A stretch of DNA of 64,000 nucleotides from Lachnospiraceae bacterium UBA3273 (GCA_002362385.1 DEUB01000046.1:62001-126000), one strand, 5' to 3'. Counted from the first letter of the stretch, positions 46,004 through 55,364 are shown. Made by a program: numbers and translations. The notes: generated by a model not told the origin, from the letters alone.

Positions 46004-46558
46004 TTATGAATTCGGGGTTGGTTTCTTCAGTTTCAGTTTCAACCGGATATCCTTTATCATAGGAATCTGCAGCAATACCGGAGTCAGGGCCGCCGCCAGG
46101 ATCAGGCCGGTAACGCCCTGCACGCAGTTAGGAAGGATTTCCGCAACAGCCGCCGCAAAGCCCTCATAAAAGATTTCGAATATGAAATACCCTAAAACCA
46201 CGATAACCTCTGACGCAATTCCCGCAAGAACGGTTCCCGGCAGGCTGTACTTTTTAAACACCTTCCAGAATGCGGAAAAGACGATTCCCGCCCCAAAGGC
46301 TGCTCCAAACTTAATTACGAAAGTTGCCGCTGAAAAAACATAATAGCCTCCCAGCAGATCCGCCAGCATGGAACCGATACCCGCTGCCAGCCCGCCCACT
46401 ACAGGCCCTAAAATCACGCCCGATGCGATGACCATACAATCTCCGATATGAACATAACCTTTAAATGTGGGGATCCTGATGATCATAGTCGCCACGCAGG
46501 TCAAAGCCGCAAACAAGCCTGCAAGTACGATCCTCATAGTTTTACTCTGTGTATTCAT
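46004..46558 (-). CDS. ECF transporter S component
   Basis: This is the substrate-binding membrane subunit of an energy-coupling-factor vitamin transporter. The 184-residue protein has about six helices and the stretch FKGYVHIGDCMVIASGVILGPVVGG, typical of the PF12822-type S components. The ATG at 46558 has AGGAGG 7-9 nt upstream and replaces a longer frame. No ECF ATPase or T subunit is in the window, so it probably shares a general ECF module. I see no riboswitch upstream to name the vitamin. Confidence 0.85.
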   Translation of the reverse strand: MNTQSKTMRIVLAGLFAALTCVATMIIRIPTFKGYVHIGDCMVIASGVILGPVVGGLAAGIGSMLADLLGGYYVFSAATFVIKFGAAFGAGIVFSAFWKVFKKYSLPGTVLAGIASEVIVVLGYFIFEIFYEGFAAAVAEILPNCVQGVTGLILAAALTPVLLQIPMIKDIRLKLKLKKPTPNS

Positions 46559-46711
46559 TTTTTCACTCCTCCTTGTGACGCCAAAAAGAACCAAACCTCT
46601 CATTCTTCTTGTATCCCTTCATTACTTTATATGCATCATATCCCCATATTGGATTGATTAAAACATCCACTTTCAAACTTTTTAACCATGCCACTTCTCA
46701 ACTCATAATGA
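46559..46711. other. Leader region of the ECF S-component gene
   Basis: This is about 150 bp with the AGGAGG site and a possible weak promoter (TTGAAA near 46670 on the minus strand). I found no TPP, cobalamin, preQ1 or FMN riboswitch core. It ends at the edge of the large inverted-repeat element. Confidence 0.4.
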
Positions 46712-47037
46712 GGGGCGCTGTGCGGGATCTTGCAGAAATTATGGCGGAGGCAGGGCTTTATTTTCGGAATAGTTTTCTGTTTTTTCTAATCTCCTACTGA
46801 AAAATGTGTTTTTTCCTGCTGCCCTCTCAAGAACCAAGGGGTACCAGCCCAGGACGGGCTGGTAAGCGTCTTTGCGGCACGGATGCCGCATTGACGCGCC
46901 CCCGCAAACAGCCGGCTTTTCCAAGCGGGCTGCCCGGAAAAACCACATTTTACAGTAAGATTAGAAAAACAGAAAAACTATTCCGAAAATAAAGCCCTGC
47001 CTCCGCCATAATTTTTGCAAGATCCCGCACACGCCCC
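46712..47037. repeat. 326-bp element with ~100-bp near-perfect inverted arms
   Basis: Arms 46712-46816 and 46936-47037 are inverted copies differing only by a few small substitutions and indels. Each contains GCGGGATCTTGCA near the outer end and TTTATTTTCGGAATAGTTTT further in. The 119-bp centre carries its own hairpins: ACCAGCCC with GGGCTGGT (46842-46862) and GCGTC/GCGGCA with TGCCGC/GACGC (46866-46897). Short frames inside are symmetrical shadows, not genes. The element starts 8 bp after the ABC permease stop. It may be a MITE-like mobile repeat or a structured RNA acting as a 3' end; the sequence alone cannot decide. Confidence 0.85.
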
Positions 47038-47044
47038 GTCGCTT

Positions 47045-49573
47045 CTACTCGATCAATTTCAATCTCTCCACGACGCTGTCCTTACTCATCTGCCCATAAG
47101 CCCCGTAAGGGATCAGTGCCGCCAGCGCCGCCAGCACCGGCACGCAGACCAAAACAGGCCAGATCACAAAGGAATATTTGAAAAACCAGAACATTCCCGC
47201 CGCCATATTCACAAGCACCCCGCAGAGCACATTTCCCAAAGTCAGGGAAAATCCAAAAGTAAGCCCCGCATATATAAGCCCTTCATATACCAGCATGGCA
47301 CGGAGCTGCCTTCTTGTCATTCCCACGGCCTCCATCATGGCGAACTCCTGTTTTCTCGAAAGAATGCTGGTCACAACGGCGTTGATGAAATTTAAGATCC
47401 CTATAAGGGCAAGGATAAAGCTCAGGGCCCCGCCTACGATCCAGAACATGGATACAAAGCCTTCAAACTCATCCACATAGGTCTGTCTGGAAACATAAAC
47501 GAGCTCGTCATTTTCGTTTTCCGTATAGGATGATAAGAAATTCTCTATCTCTTCCTCCTTATCATCCTGTATTGTAAGAGATGTATTCATGGCGCCGGAC
47601 CTGCTTGTATGGGCAAGATATTCCTCTTCCGGCAGGATGAGGGAAATTCCGAGAGCCAGATAGCTTCTGGTACTCATGGAATACGGAATATCCGCCACCC
47701 CGAGAACTTCATATTCCCTTACAATGCCGTCATCTCTTTTAAGCCGTATCTTATCCCCTGTCCGGAACATATACTCTTCTTCATTATCCGCGCCTTCTTC
47801 ATAGAGCAGACAGTAGGAACCGTTGTTAAACTCCTCCCAGCTTATGCTCTTACCGTAAATTTCCAGATATTCAAAGGTATTTCTGTCTACACCGTAAGTA
47901 AGCGCCATCAGCTCCCCATTTCCTTTTACTTCGGTTTCCAGATTCTCCATCGTCCACGGATCGTTCCTTAAAAACTCAATTTGGTTTACATAATCTTCCA
48001 CTCTTTGTTTTCCTTCTTCATCCAAAAGAGCCGTCCCGTATCCCGCATATACCGCTGCCACAGATTCGACCCCTTTAAGCTCTTTCAACATTTCAAGCTC
48101 TTCCCGGCTGATACCGTCATAGATGCTGACCTGGGACGCCAGATTTAAGACCGAACTGTGGGTAACCTGGTAATCTCCCGTAATGCTGTGGGAAATATAG
48201 GTATCCATATCAAAGCTGTGGACCACATTATAAATGCAGTTGACTAAAATCATGCTCATGGAAAGGGACAATACCACAATGATAACCTTTCTACGGCTTC
48301 TCCTGACATTTTCAACAGCCATGGCAAAGGCCGAAACTTTCCTGCTTTTCTTCGCTTTCTTTTTTACCGAGAATCTTTCCGTATAGCGAAGCGCTTCTAT
48401 GGGGGATACCCTGGATGCAAGGCTGCACGGTTTCCTGCAGCTTATCAGTACGGTCGCAAAGGTAAAAACGGTGCTTGCCAGATAGATCAGCGGGTTTATG
48501 GAAAAAAACACCTTAAAAGTCACAAAATTTCCCAAAATTACCGGCAAAAGCACCCTGGATAAAACCGTTCCCAGAATCATTCCCACAGGAATCCCCAAAA
48601 GAGATAAAAGCATTGCCTGCCTCCTTACCAGCTTTTTAAGCTGTCTTCCCGTAGTTCCGATGGTTTTTAACAGGCCGTACTGGTGGATATCTCCCGTCAC
48701 GTTAATATAGAAGACATTATAAATGATCAGATAGCCCGACAGCATGATAATGACTAACAGTCCCGCCATCAGGGCAATGCTCTGCCAGTCTACATCACTG
48801 GTGGTGTACGCCCAGTTTATGCCGTAATCTGTTTTTTCCGGATCGTATCCGTTTCTTTTAAGGAGCTCTAAAAGCTGCCCTTCAATATCCCAGCTGTCTG
48901 CAAAATTAAAATCTATATTATAATAACCTCCGTAATGCCAATCATTCTCTGAAATGGGTACCGTAGGAGCAGGCGCCACTTCGTCTGCAAATTCCCTGGA
49001 TACCCAGCACTCCTGGGCCATTGCCACCGGATCCCCTTCCCAGTAGCCGCACAGGGTAAATTCCTCTTCATAGACTTTTCCGTCCACATTTACGCATAGG
49101 GGCACCTTTGCCCCGATGGAAAGAGGGATTCCCATCTCTTTAAGCACAATGCTGCTTGCCGCAATGTCAAGCCGTTCCTTTGGCATCGTGCCTGTATCCG
49201 GAAAACAGAAGGTCGTTTTCGCATACAGGTCATCGGCATAATTGATCTCAACATTTAATTTGCTTAACTCCCTGTTATCCGCCCTTCCTACAATAATATT
49301 TTTGCAGATATCCCTGACTGCGGGATCTTTTGACAAAATATCATAGTCCTCCTGCAAAGCATACTTGATACCCGCCATATTCCTGCCGCCCACCTGCCTG
49401 AAAGTGGATTCCTCCATACTTTTTATGATGCTTCCTCCAATGGAAAAAACAGCCGTAAACATAATACAGGTAAGCATGATGGCCATGACGGCGATCAGAT
49501 TCTTTTTCTTATTGGCCAACAAGGAACGGGTGGAAATCTTTTTGATCACTTTCTGATTTTTTACCCTAAGCAT
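47045..49573 (-). CDS. Large FtsX-type ABC transporter permease (842 aa)
   Basis: This permease has the double-FtsX layout: a first helix near 30-55, an extracellular domain to about 255, three helices to about 390, then a second unit (helix near 435, extracellular domain to about 710, three helices to the end). The ATG at 49573 has AGGTG close upstream and overlaps the ATPase stop by 8 bp. With the ATPase, response regulator and kinase next to it, the layout resembles modules that sense and remove cell-envelope antibiotics. The substrate is inference only. Confidence 0.88.
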   Translation of the reverse strand: MLRVKNQKVIKKISTRSLLANKKKNLIAVMAIMLTCIMFTAVFSIGGSIIKSMEESTFRQVGGRNMAGIKYALQEDYDILSKDPAVRDICKNIIVGRADNRELSKLNVEINYADDLYAKTTFCFPDTGTMPKERLDIAASSIVLKEMGIPLSIGAKVPLCVNVDGKVYEEEFTLCGYWEGDPVAMAQECWVSREFADEVAPAPTVPISENDWHYGGYYNIDFNFADSWDIEGQLLELLKRNGYDPEKTDYGINWAYTTSDVDWQSIALMAGLLVIIMLSGYLIIYNVFYINVTGDIHQYGLLKTIGTTGRQLKKLVRRQAMLLSLLGIPVGMILGTVLSRVLLPVILGNFVTFKVFFSINPLIYLASTVFTFATVLISCRKPCSLASRVSPIEALRYTERFSVKKKAKKSRKVSAFAMAVENVRRSRRKVIIVVLSLSMSMILVNCIYNVVHSFDMDTYISHSITGDYQVTHSSVLNLASQVSIYDGISREELEMLKELKGVESVAAVYAGYGTALLDEEGKQRVEDYVNQIEFLRNDPWTMENLETEVKGNGELMALTYGVDRNTFEYLEIYGKSISWEEFNNGSYCLLYEEGADNEEEYMFRTGDKIRLKRDDGIVREYEVLGVADIPYSMSTRSYLALGISLILPEEEYLAHTSRSGAMNTSLTIQDDKEEEIENFLSSYTENENDELVYVSRQTYVDEFEGFVSMFWIVGGALSFILALIGILNFINAVVTSILSRKQEFAMMEAVGMTRRQLRAMLVYEGLIYAGLTFGFSLTLGNVLCGVLVNMAAGMFWFFKYSFVIWPVLVCVPVLAALAALIPYGAYGQMSKDSVVERLKLIE

Positions 49574-50249
49574 GGCTCTCACCTGCCTTTACGATGAGAC
49601 CGTCCTCAATATGGATGATCCTGTCCGCCATCTGGGCAATTTCCTCATTATGTGTGATCATGACAATGGTCTGTCCGAATTTCTGCCCTGTTATCTTAAG
49701 CAGGCTCAATACATCCTGGCTGGTTTTGGAATCCAGGTTTCCCGTGGGTTCATCCGCCAAAAGGATCGTGGGCTTGGACGCTAAGGCCCTGGCGATGGCC
49801 ACCCTCTGCTGCTGTCCCCCCGATAACTGGCTGGGCATGCTGTTTTTCTTTTCTTTAAGGCCCAACACCTCTATGATCTGTTCCACATAGGCCTCGTCCA
49901 CCTCATTTCCGTCAAGCTCTATGGGCAAAACGATATTTTCGTATACATTCAATACCGGCACCAGGTTAAACGCCTGAAAGACAAATCCGATCTTTCTTCT
50001 CCTGAAAATGGTAAGGGCTTCATCCTTCAAAGTAAAAATGTCCTTATCGTCCACAAATACCTTGCCGGATGTGGGACGGTCCAGCCCGCCTAACATGTGC
50101 AAAAGCGTGGACTTCCCGCTTCCGCTGGTTCCTACGATGGCGATAAATTCCCCCTGTTCAATGGAAAGGCTCACGCCGTTTAATGCCTTTACCTGATTTT
50201 CATCATTTCCGTAAAATTTCTTTAAATTGTCGGTCTTTAATACAACCAT
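49566..50249 (-). CDS. ABC transporter ATP-binding protein (MacB/BceA type)
   Basis: This 227-residue ATPase has Walker A GTSGSGKST near 39, Q-loop VFQAFNLVPVLNVYENI, the signature LSGGQQQRVAI, and Walker B ILLADEPTGNLDS with THNEE. AGGAG lies upstream of the ATG at an 8-9-nt spacing. The gene sits right behind the hairpin and T-run at 50266-50308, which implies transcription must either read through or start between that point and the gene. Confidence 0.93.
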   Translation of the reverse strand: MVVLKTDNLKKFYGNDENQVKALNGVSLSIEQGEFIAIVGTSGSGKSTLLHMLGGLDRPTSGKVFVDDKDIFTLKDEALTIFRRRKIGFVFQAFNLVPVLNVYENIVLPIELDGNEVDEAYVEQIIEVLGLKEKKNSMPSQLSGGQQQRVAIARALASKPTILLADEPTGNLDSKTSQDVLSLLKITGQKFGQTIVMITHNEEIAQMADRIIHIEDGLIVKAGESHA

Positions 50250-50265
50250 GCTCTTACTCTCCTTA

Positions 50266-50308
50266 TAAAAAATTATAGTCTATGTTGTTTCCTTAACATA
50301 GACTATAA
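50266..50308 (-). terminator. Perfect 14-bp inverted repeat with T-run before the ABC genes
   Basis: TTATAGTCTATGTT (50273-50286) and its exact inverse (50295-50308) flank an 8-nt loop, and six T residues follow on the minus strand. It can terminate the regulator-kinase transcript, but it ends only about 15 bp before the ABC ATPase ATG and so may be an attenuator. A protein-binding palindrome is also possible. Confidence 0.7.
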
Positions 50309-50358
50309 CAGACTGTTCTTTCCACATTCTTTCTGAAATCTTACAGTTTTGAAAGTTT

Positions 50359-51204
50359 TCACGCCTTTGGCAGAAAAACCTGGAATCTGCTCCCCTTTCC
50401 GGGTTTAGAGATCACTTTAATGTATCCGCCTTCCGCTTCAATGATCTGCCTGGAAAGATACAGCCCGATCCCCACGCCCTCTTCATTCTTAACGGCCTTT
50501 CCCCTGTAAAACCTGCCGAAAATCTTCGGAATCTCATCTTCCCCGATCCCCATGCCTTCATCCTTTATTTCAAGGCATACAAACATTTCAAATTCCCGGA
50601 CTGCAATGAAAATCCTTGAGCCTTCTGGGGAATATTTTACCGCGTTATCCAAGATATTAAATACCGCTTCCTTCGTCCACTTTTCATCAAAGACCGCCCG
50701 CTTTTTCGTCTCATCCGCTTCTATGACGATCCCCTTTGCCCCGGCTTTCGCTTCCGCCATCTTTTTGACCTCTCCGGCCATACTTCCCATATCTCCCTTT
50801 TCCGGCAAAAGCCGGAACGTCCCCGTCTCAAGCCTGGAGGTTTTGATCAGGGACCGGATGAGGAATTCCAGCTTTTCGGACTGTCTGCGGATCTCCTCAA
50901 CCATTTCCATGACATCATCATCTAAAGGCTGTTCTCCCAAAAGCTGGGTATAAAGAAGAATATTTGAAAGAGGCGTCTTGGTCTGATGGGAAATATCCGT
51001 TATCAGCTCCTTTAAGTTCCTTCTCTCCTCTTCTACTTTCTGCGCTGACAGCTTTGAGGATGTCAGATACCTTTTCCATTTGACCTCCAGCTTTGAAAGC
51101 TCGCTCTCATCATAATTTCCTTCTTCAAAGCGTCCCGCTATGGCATCGTCCAACATCCGGTTTAAGCCGTCAATCGTTTTTCTGTCACGAAATGGATTCA
51201 TCAT
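50359..51204 (-). CDS. Sensor histidine kinase without visible membrane segment
   Basis: This 281-residue kinase has a dimerisation H-box LITDISHQTKTPLS (His near 73). The ATPase domain has an N-box in NILDNAVKYS near 185, a G1 box DEGMGIGEDE and a G2 box GVGIGLYLS near 241. The first 65 residues are charged and predicted helical, with no transmembrane helix and no known sensor domain. The stop of the regulator gene is 3 bp upstream and no open frame is lost, so this short form seems intact. It must sense through a partner, perhaps the ABC permease. Confidence 0.9.
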   Translation of the reverse strand: MMNPFRDRKTIDGLNRMLDDAIAGRFEEGNYDESELSKLEVKWKRYLTSSKLSAQKVEEERRNLKELITDISHQTKTPLSNILLYTQLLGEQPLDDDVMEMVEEIRRQSEKLEFLIRSLIKTSRLETGTFRLLPEKGDMGSMAGEVKKMAEAKAGAKGIVIEADETKKRAVFDEKWTKEAVFNILDNAVKYSPEGSRIFIAVREFEMFVCLEIKDEGMGIGEDEIPKIFGRFYRGKAVKNEEGVGIGLYLSRQIIEAEGGYIKVISKPGKGSRFQVFLPKA

Positions 51205-51207
51205 TAT

Positions 51208-51876
51208 CTACCGCTCTTCCCACACATATCCGATACCGTAAACCGTATGGATATACTTTGTATCCTTATCCTCCAGCTTGTCCCTAAGCCTTTTTACCGT
51301 AACCGACAGGGCGTTTTCATCCACATATTCCGCCCCGTCGGTCCAGACCCTGCTTAGAAGCGTTTCCCTCTTCATGGTAATATTGTGGTTTTCCACTAAA
51401 AGCTTTAACAGCCTTTGCTCCGTCTTACTAAGCTCTACCTGTACTCCCGCCTTTAAAAAACGCATGTTTTCAAAATCCAGCTCCAGCTCTCCGAAACGCC
51501 ACAGCTTCCGGCCCTCCTTCTCCCTTTTCCCTTTCTGGAGAAGCTTTTCGATCCTGGCGCGGAGCACCATAAGGCTGAAGGGCTTGGTCATATAATCATC
51601 CGCCCCCAGGTTCAGCCCCATTACCTCATCGGTTTCCAGATCATTTGCCGTCAGGATGATGACCGGCACATCGGAGCGCGTCCTAAGCTCCTTTAAAAAA
51701 TCAAACCCGTTTCCGTCCGGCAGATTGATATCCAGAATCAACAGATCCATGTCCTGTATATTTTCAACCTCCCCTAAAGCGCCGTACTGGTAGAAGCGGA
51801 AGCCCTCCTGCTTTAACGCTAAGGCGATGCCGTTATTCAAGCCTTTATCATCTTCTATGATTGCAATATTCGTCAT
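51208..51876 (-). CDS. OmpR/PhoB-type response regulator
   Basis: This 222-residue regulator has a receiver domain with acidic EDD (8-10), the phosphoacceptor Asp in LLILDINLPDG near 51, and the Lys in YMTKPF near 100. A winged-helix domain of the OmpR type has KTEQRLLKLL and a recognition region ALSVTVKRLRDKLE. The ATG at 51876 is preferred to a GTG three codons upstream because AAGGTGG is better spaced. It probably controls the adjacent ABC genes. Confidence 0.93.
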   Translation of the reverse strand: MTNIAIIEDDKGLNNGIALALKQEGFRFYQYGALGEVENIQDMDLLILDINLPDGNGFDFLKELRTRSDVPVIILTANDLETDEVMGLNLGADDYMTKPFSLMVLRARIEKLLQKGKREKEGRKLWRFGELELDFENMRFLKAGVQVELSKTEQRLLKLLVENHNITMKRETLLSRVWTDGAEYVDENALSVTVKRLRDKLEDKDTKYIHTVYGIGYVWEER

Positions 51877-51886
51877 ATGACCCACC

Positions 51887-53305
51887 TTACATCAAAAACC
51901 GCGCCCATCCTGTAAATATCCGTAAAAGCTTTAACACGGCTTTTTTCTTTCGCGTTAACTCCTTAGGTTCTGCGCCGTCTTTCGCCGCCACATTCTCCGT
52001 ATCTATCACAGTCAGCGCTTCCTTTTCATAACGCTCCATTTCCATCCTCATGTCCCGGTTTAATTCTTCACTATGGATGATGACCATCATTTCCGTATCC
52101 ATATATGTACTGCGCATGTCCCAGTTAAAAGAACCGATCCCCGTAATATCATGATCCATGATGAAACACTTCCCGTGATAGGATACCCCTTCCTCATATT
52201 CTAAGATATCCACTCCCGTATCCAGAATGTCGCCCCTGTGTCTGTCATAATCCATAGCCCCGAAAAAGTTTCCGTTATTGGCCACGGAATTTGTCATCAT
52301 CGTAACCCGGTCTACATTTTTGCAGACGTCCTTCAGCCGTTCAAGCATCCAGTCATTACATACGATATAAGGCGTATGAAAGCGCACTTCTTCTTTGGCG
52401 CTTTGCATAAGCCCGGTCATTTTATAATATACCACCGGCTCCTTTGCATAAGGGGTTACGGGATTGGTAAGGAGGGTAATCTTCTTTACCGGCCTTGTGA
52501 CCGACGCATAATCCACTGCCTCGAACCAGTCCGGGTGCTCCTTTTCCATGGAAACATACCGTTCGTTCAATTCCTCTGCCGCTTCTTTGGCGTCAAGAAG
52601 CCTGCCCACGGCTTCGCTGCCTCCAAAGCTTCTGCATTCCGGCAGATTCCAAATGTTCCGGTAATATGCCTTCAAAGCCTCCATGGAAGGCGCGCCTTTT
52701 TTCTCACAGTATACTAAAACATCCCAATCATAATTAATATATCCCGTTCCCTCTCCCAGAAAAAAGTCATAGGTATTCCTGCCCCCTGCGATATATGCGG
52801 TATCGTCCACGATCAGATATTTGTCGTGGAGGCGTCCCATAAGCTTCCACGGGTGCAGGACATTGACGGGATTATATATTTTGATCTCCACATTTTCCAA
52901 AAGCGACAATGCATGAAAATAAGCGTTCCCATTCATGGAAAGGAGGCTCGGGAAACCATCCGCAAGGATGGAAACCTTTACCCCTCTTTTTCCTGCAGCC
53001 ATAAGGGCCGCCAGCATATCTTTTCCGCTTTCGTCCGCATCAAATTCAAAGGTGGAAAGGACCACGCACTCTTTTGCCTGTGAAATCAGGCGGATCCTCT
53101 CTTTCAGGGCGTCCTCATTATCAGAAATGACCGCCGCCCGCTCTATGCCGTTTTCCTCTCCGTAAAAATCCTCCGCACGAAAATCCTTCATGGTCTCTTC
53201 ACTGACAGAGGGCTGCTCCGTAAAGGGAATGACCGCTCCCGCCGCCACATAAGAGAGAAACACAAAAAACGCGGCCAAAAGCTTTTTATAAGGTATTTTT
53301 CTCAC
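51887..53305 (-). CDS. Phospholipase D-like / cardiolipin-synthase family protein
   Basis: This 472-residue protein has an N-terminal membrane helix (about 8-27) and two HKD motifs: HDKYLIVDDTAYIAGGRN near 163 and YHGKCFIMDHDITGIGSFNWD near 377. PLD enzymes of this kind make or remodel phospholipids or hydrolyse them outside the membrane. It sits 10 bp before the response regulator start, so it may belong to the envelope-stress unit. It has only one N-terminal helix rather than the two of Cls, so ClsA activity is uncertain. Confidence 0.87.
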   Translation of the reverse strand: MRKIPYKKLLAAFFVFLSYVAAGAVIPFTEQPSVSEETMKDFRAEDFYGEENGIERAAVISDNEDALKERIRLISQAKECVVLSTFEFDADESGKDMLAALMAAGKRGVKVSILADGFPSLLSMNGNAYFHALSLLENVEIKIYNPVNVLHPWKLMGRLHDKYLIVDDTAYIAGGRNTYDFFLGEGTGYINYDWDVLVYCEKKGAPSMEALKAYYRNIWNLPECRSFGGSEAVGRLLDAKEAAEELNERYVSMEKEHPDWFEAVDYASVTRPVKKITLLTNPVTPYAKEPVVYYKMTGLMQSAKEEVRFHTPYIVCNDWMLERLKDVCKNVDRVTMMTNSVANNGNFFGAMDYDRHRGDILDTGVDILEYEEGVSYHGKCFIMDHDITGIGSFNWDMRSTYMDTEMMVIIHSEELNRDMRMEMERYEKEALTVIDTENVAAKDGAEPKELTRKKKAVLKLLRIFTGWARFLM

Positions 53306-53356
53306 AAGGCATTCCTTCTTAAGTCGTTTTTCACTCTATGGGCCCGAACGCAGTTT

Positions 53357-54121
53357 TTATAAATCCGCTCCATGGTCCACCACCATGACCTGACCGGTTA
53401 CCGCCGATGATTCGTCAGAAGCTAAAAACAGCAGAACATTGGCCACTTCTTCAGGCATACAGGGCGGAAGGGAATTATCCGCATGCTTGCTCATGGCAGA
53501 AAACATATCTGCATCCAGCTCATCCTTTTTTAAATTCATGGTCATGGGCGTCACAACGGTTCCCGGGCACACAACGTTGCAGCGTACATTGGATGACGCG
53601 CTCCTCATGGCAATGTTTTTGGTAAGTCCGATAACGGCCGCCTTGCTTGCCACATAAGCGGCGCCGCCGTTGCCGCAGTATCCCGCCACACTGGCCACAT
53701 TGACTATGGAACCGGATTTTTTGGAAAGCATGATCTTTGCGCATTCCCTTGTCACGTACATGGTCCCCTTTGTATTAATATCGATGAGATAATCAATGGT
53801 CTGATCGGAAACCTTTTCCACCGCCTCAAGGCCGCTGTCAAGCACTCCCGCATTGTTTACCAGAATATCCACCGTCCCGAACCTTTCCACGGTCTTTTCC
53901 ACAAGCGCGCTGCACTGTTCCGGCTTGGAAATATCACAGGTTACGCTCATGGCTTCTCCGCCGTTTTCCCTGATCTTATTTTCCACTTCCAAAAGCTGCG
54001 CCTCTCTTCTGGCGGAAATGACCACCTTAGCGCCTTCCTTTGCAAACATCTCCGCCGCTTTTGCGCCGATGCCCGAATTGCCTCCGGTTATTATTGCCAC
54101 TTTTCCTTCCAATCTACCCAT
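53357..54121 (-). CDS. Short-chain dehydrogenase/reductase
   Basis: This 254-residue NAD(P)-dependent oxidoreductase has TGGNSGIGAKAA near 13, NNAGVL near 91, the catalytic Ser in VASVAG near 142, and YVASK near 155. AGGAGG lies 8 nt before the ATG at 54121; a frame from 54130 is less likely. It resembles general 3-oxoacyl reductase or alcohol dehydrogenase SDRs. No neighbour suggests a substrate. Confidence 0.87.
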   Translation of the reverse strand: MGRLEGKVAIITGGNSGIGAKAAEMFAKEGAKVVISARREAQLLEVENKIRENGGEAMSVTCDISKPEQCSALVEKTVERFGTVDILVNNAGVLDSGLEAVEKVSDQTIDYLIDINTKGTMYVTRECAKIMLSKKSGSIVNVASVAGYCGNGGAAYVASKAAVIGLTKNIAMRSASSNVRCNVVCPGTVVTPMTMNLKKDELDADMFSAMSKHADNSLPPCMPEEVANVLLFLASDESSAVTGQVMVVDHGADL

Positions 54122-54217
54122 TTGAAGCACCTCCTGTTATAATTTGGGTTTTGCAGTTATCCATATTCATTCTACAATAGTTCATGGGATTTTTCCAGAT
54201 TTTTGCACCGCAAAACA

Positions 54218-54265
54218 CAAAGAAATAAGCCAAAAGAGAACTGGCTTTCGGCTTATTTTTTTGAT
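54218..54265 (-). terminator. Terminator after the superoxide reductase gene
   Basis: AAATAAGCC (54223-54231) pairs with GGCTTATTT (54250-54258) and an inner AAAG/CTTT pair can extend it. T-rich flanks occur on both strands, so it can work in either direction. It separates superoxide reductase from the SDR gene. Confidence 0.75.
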
Positions 54266-54270
54266 TTACC

Positions 54271-54651
54271 CTATTTAATTTCCGTCTTCCAGAATCCATG
54301 CAGGTTACAGTAGGCATATGCCGCTAACGCCTTATCCCCTTCCGAAAGGGTAAATTCCGCCAAAGGCTTTTCGTCGGCGTCAAGATATGCAAACTGTCCG
54401 CCCTTCTCCGTTTCCAGAAACACCCACTGAATACTGTGCTCCTGTGTCATGGGATGCTCTACACTGCCTATGCGGACGGTAATCCTGCTGCCGTCTGACT
54501 CCACTATGGGAAGATGCTTTTCCCCGGCTCCCTCCGACATGGAGCAGTCAAGGATTCCTCCTGAAGGCGCTAAGCATTTTACCGCCTCTTCCTTCTTTCC
54601 GCCTGCCAGGTAAAAAACAGCGTCCCCGCACTTTAAAAATACCGGTTTCAT
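54271..54651 (-). CDS. Superoxide reductase (desulfoferrodoxin/neelaredoxin family)
   Basis: This enzyme reduces superoxide to peroxide without making oxygen. The 126-residue protein has the iron-site ligands in EKHLP, VEHPMTQEHSI and YCNLHG (four His and one Cys). The N-terminal part keeps only single Cys residues and lacks the rubredoxin-like Cys4 iron site, so it is the one-iron type with a degenerate N-terminus. It abuts the rubrerythrin stop with no gap in between. Confidence 0.93.
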   Translation of the reverse strand: MKPVFLKCGDAVFYLAGGKKEEAVKCLAPSGGILDCSMSEGAGEKHLPIVESDGSRITVRIGSVEHPMTQEHSIQWVFLETEKGGQFAYLDADEKPLAEFTLSEGDKALAAYAYCNLHGFWKTEIK

Positions 54652-55260
54652 TTATTTTCCGCTCCTTTCCGCATAAGGAGAAAGCGCAAGCCTGATATAA
54701 TAGCCCTGGTCGTGCTCGCAGACAGGGCAGATCTCCGGCGCCCTTTCCCCTTCATAAATATATCCGCAGTTTAAACAGATCCAGCCCGTTTTTACATCGG
54801 AAACAAAAAGCTTATTCTGCTCTAAATAATCGGCAAACCTTCCAAAGCGGTCGCCATGGAATTTCTCGATCTCCGCGATCATATAAAAGCTGTTTGCAAC
54901 CTTCATAAAGCCTTCTTCCTTTGCTTTATCCCCAAAATTTTTGTACACATCATCATGTTCCTCATACTCATTATGCTGTGCCATCCTTAAGAGCTTCGAA
55001 AGGTCCTCTGTCAGATCGACGGGATATGAGCCGTCTATATGGATGTTCTCTCCCGCTAACTCCTTTAAATGGTTGTAAAAAATCTCCGCATGTTCCTTTT
55101 CCTGATCTGCGGTATAAAGAAATATCTGTCCGATGGCCTGCTGCTTTTGCTCTTTTGCCACCCCTGCCGCAAAGGTATACCGGTTTCTCGCCTGGCTTTC
55201 CCCTGCAAAGGCCCTCATCAAATTATCCTTTGTTTCGCTGTTTTTAAAATCAACTGCCAT
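54652..55260 (-). CDS. rbr: Rubrerythrin
   Basis: Rubrerythrin reduces hydrogen peroxide in anaerobes with electrons from rubredoxin. The 202-residue protein has the diiron four-helix domain with EXXR/EXXH motifs (GESQARNRY, EKEHAEIFYNHL, EIEKFHGDRF). The C-terminal rubredoxin domain has CLNCGYIYEG and CPVCEHDQGYY. It is full length and lies directly upstream of superoxide reductase, so the two probably form one operon. Confidence 0.96.
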   Translation of the reverse strand: MAVDFKNSETKDNLMRAFAGESQARNRYTFAAGVAKEQKQQAIGQIFLYTADQEKEHAEIFYNHLKELAGENIHIDGSYPVDLTEDLSKLLRMAQHNEYEEHDDVYKNFGDKAKEEGFMKVANSFYMIAEIEKFHGDRFGRFADYLEQNKLFVSDVKTGWICLNCGYIYEGERAPEICPVCEHDQGYYIRLALSPYAERSGK

Positions 55261-55364
55261 TTGCTTCCTCCTTATTTCTTATAAGCTTTCCCAATTTATT
55301 ATTTCCAGATCTTTCCACAAAATACATTGATCTGCCCTGTATTCTCTTATACTCCCGGGACTTT

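Noticed and set aside
46739..46992. Two short open frames inside the inverted-repeat element
   Set aside because: They lie on opposite strands of the same palindromic arms, have no ribosome site and no recognisable product.
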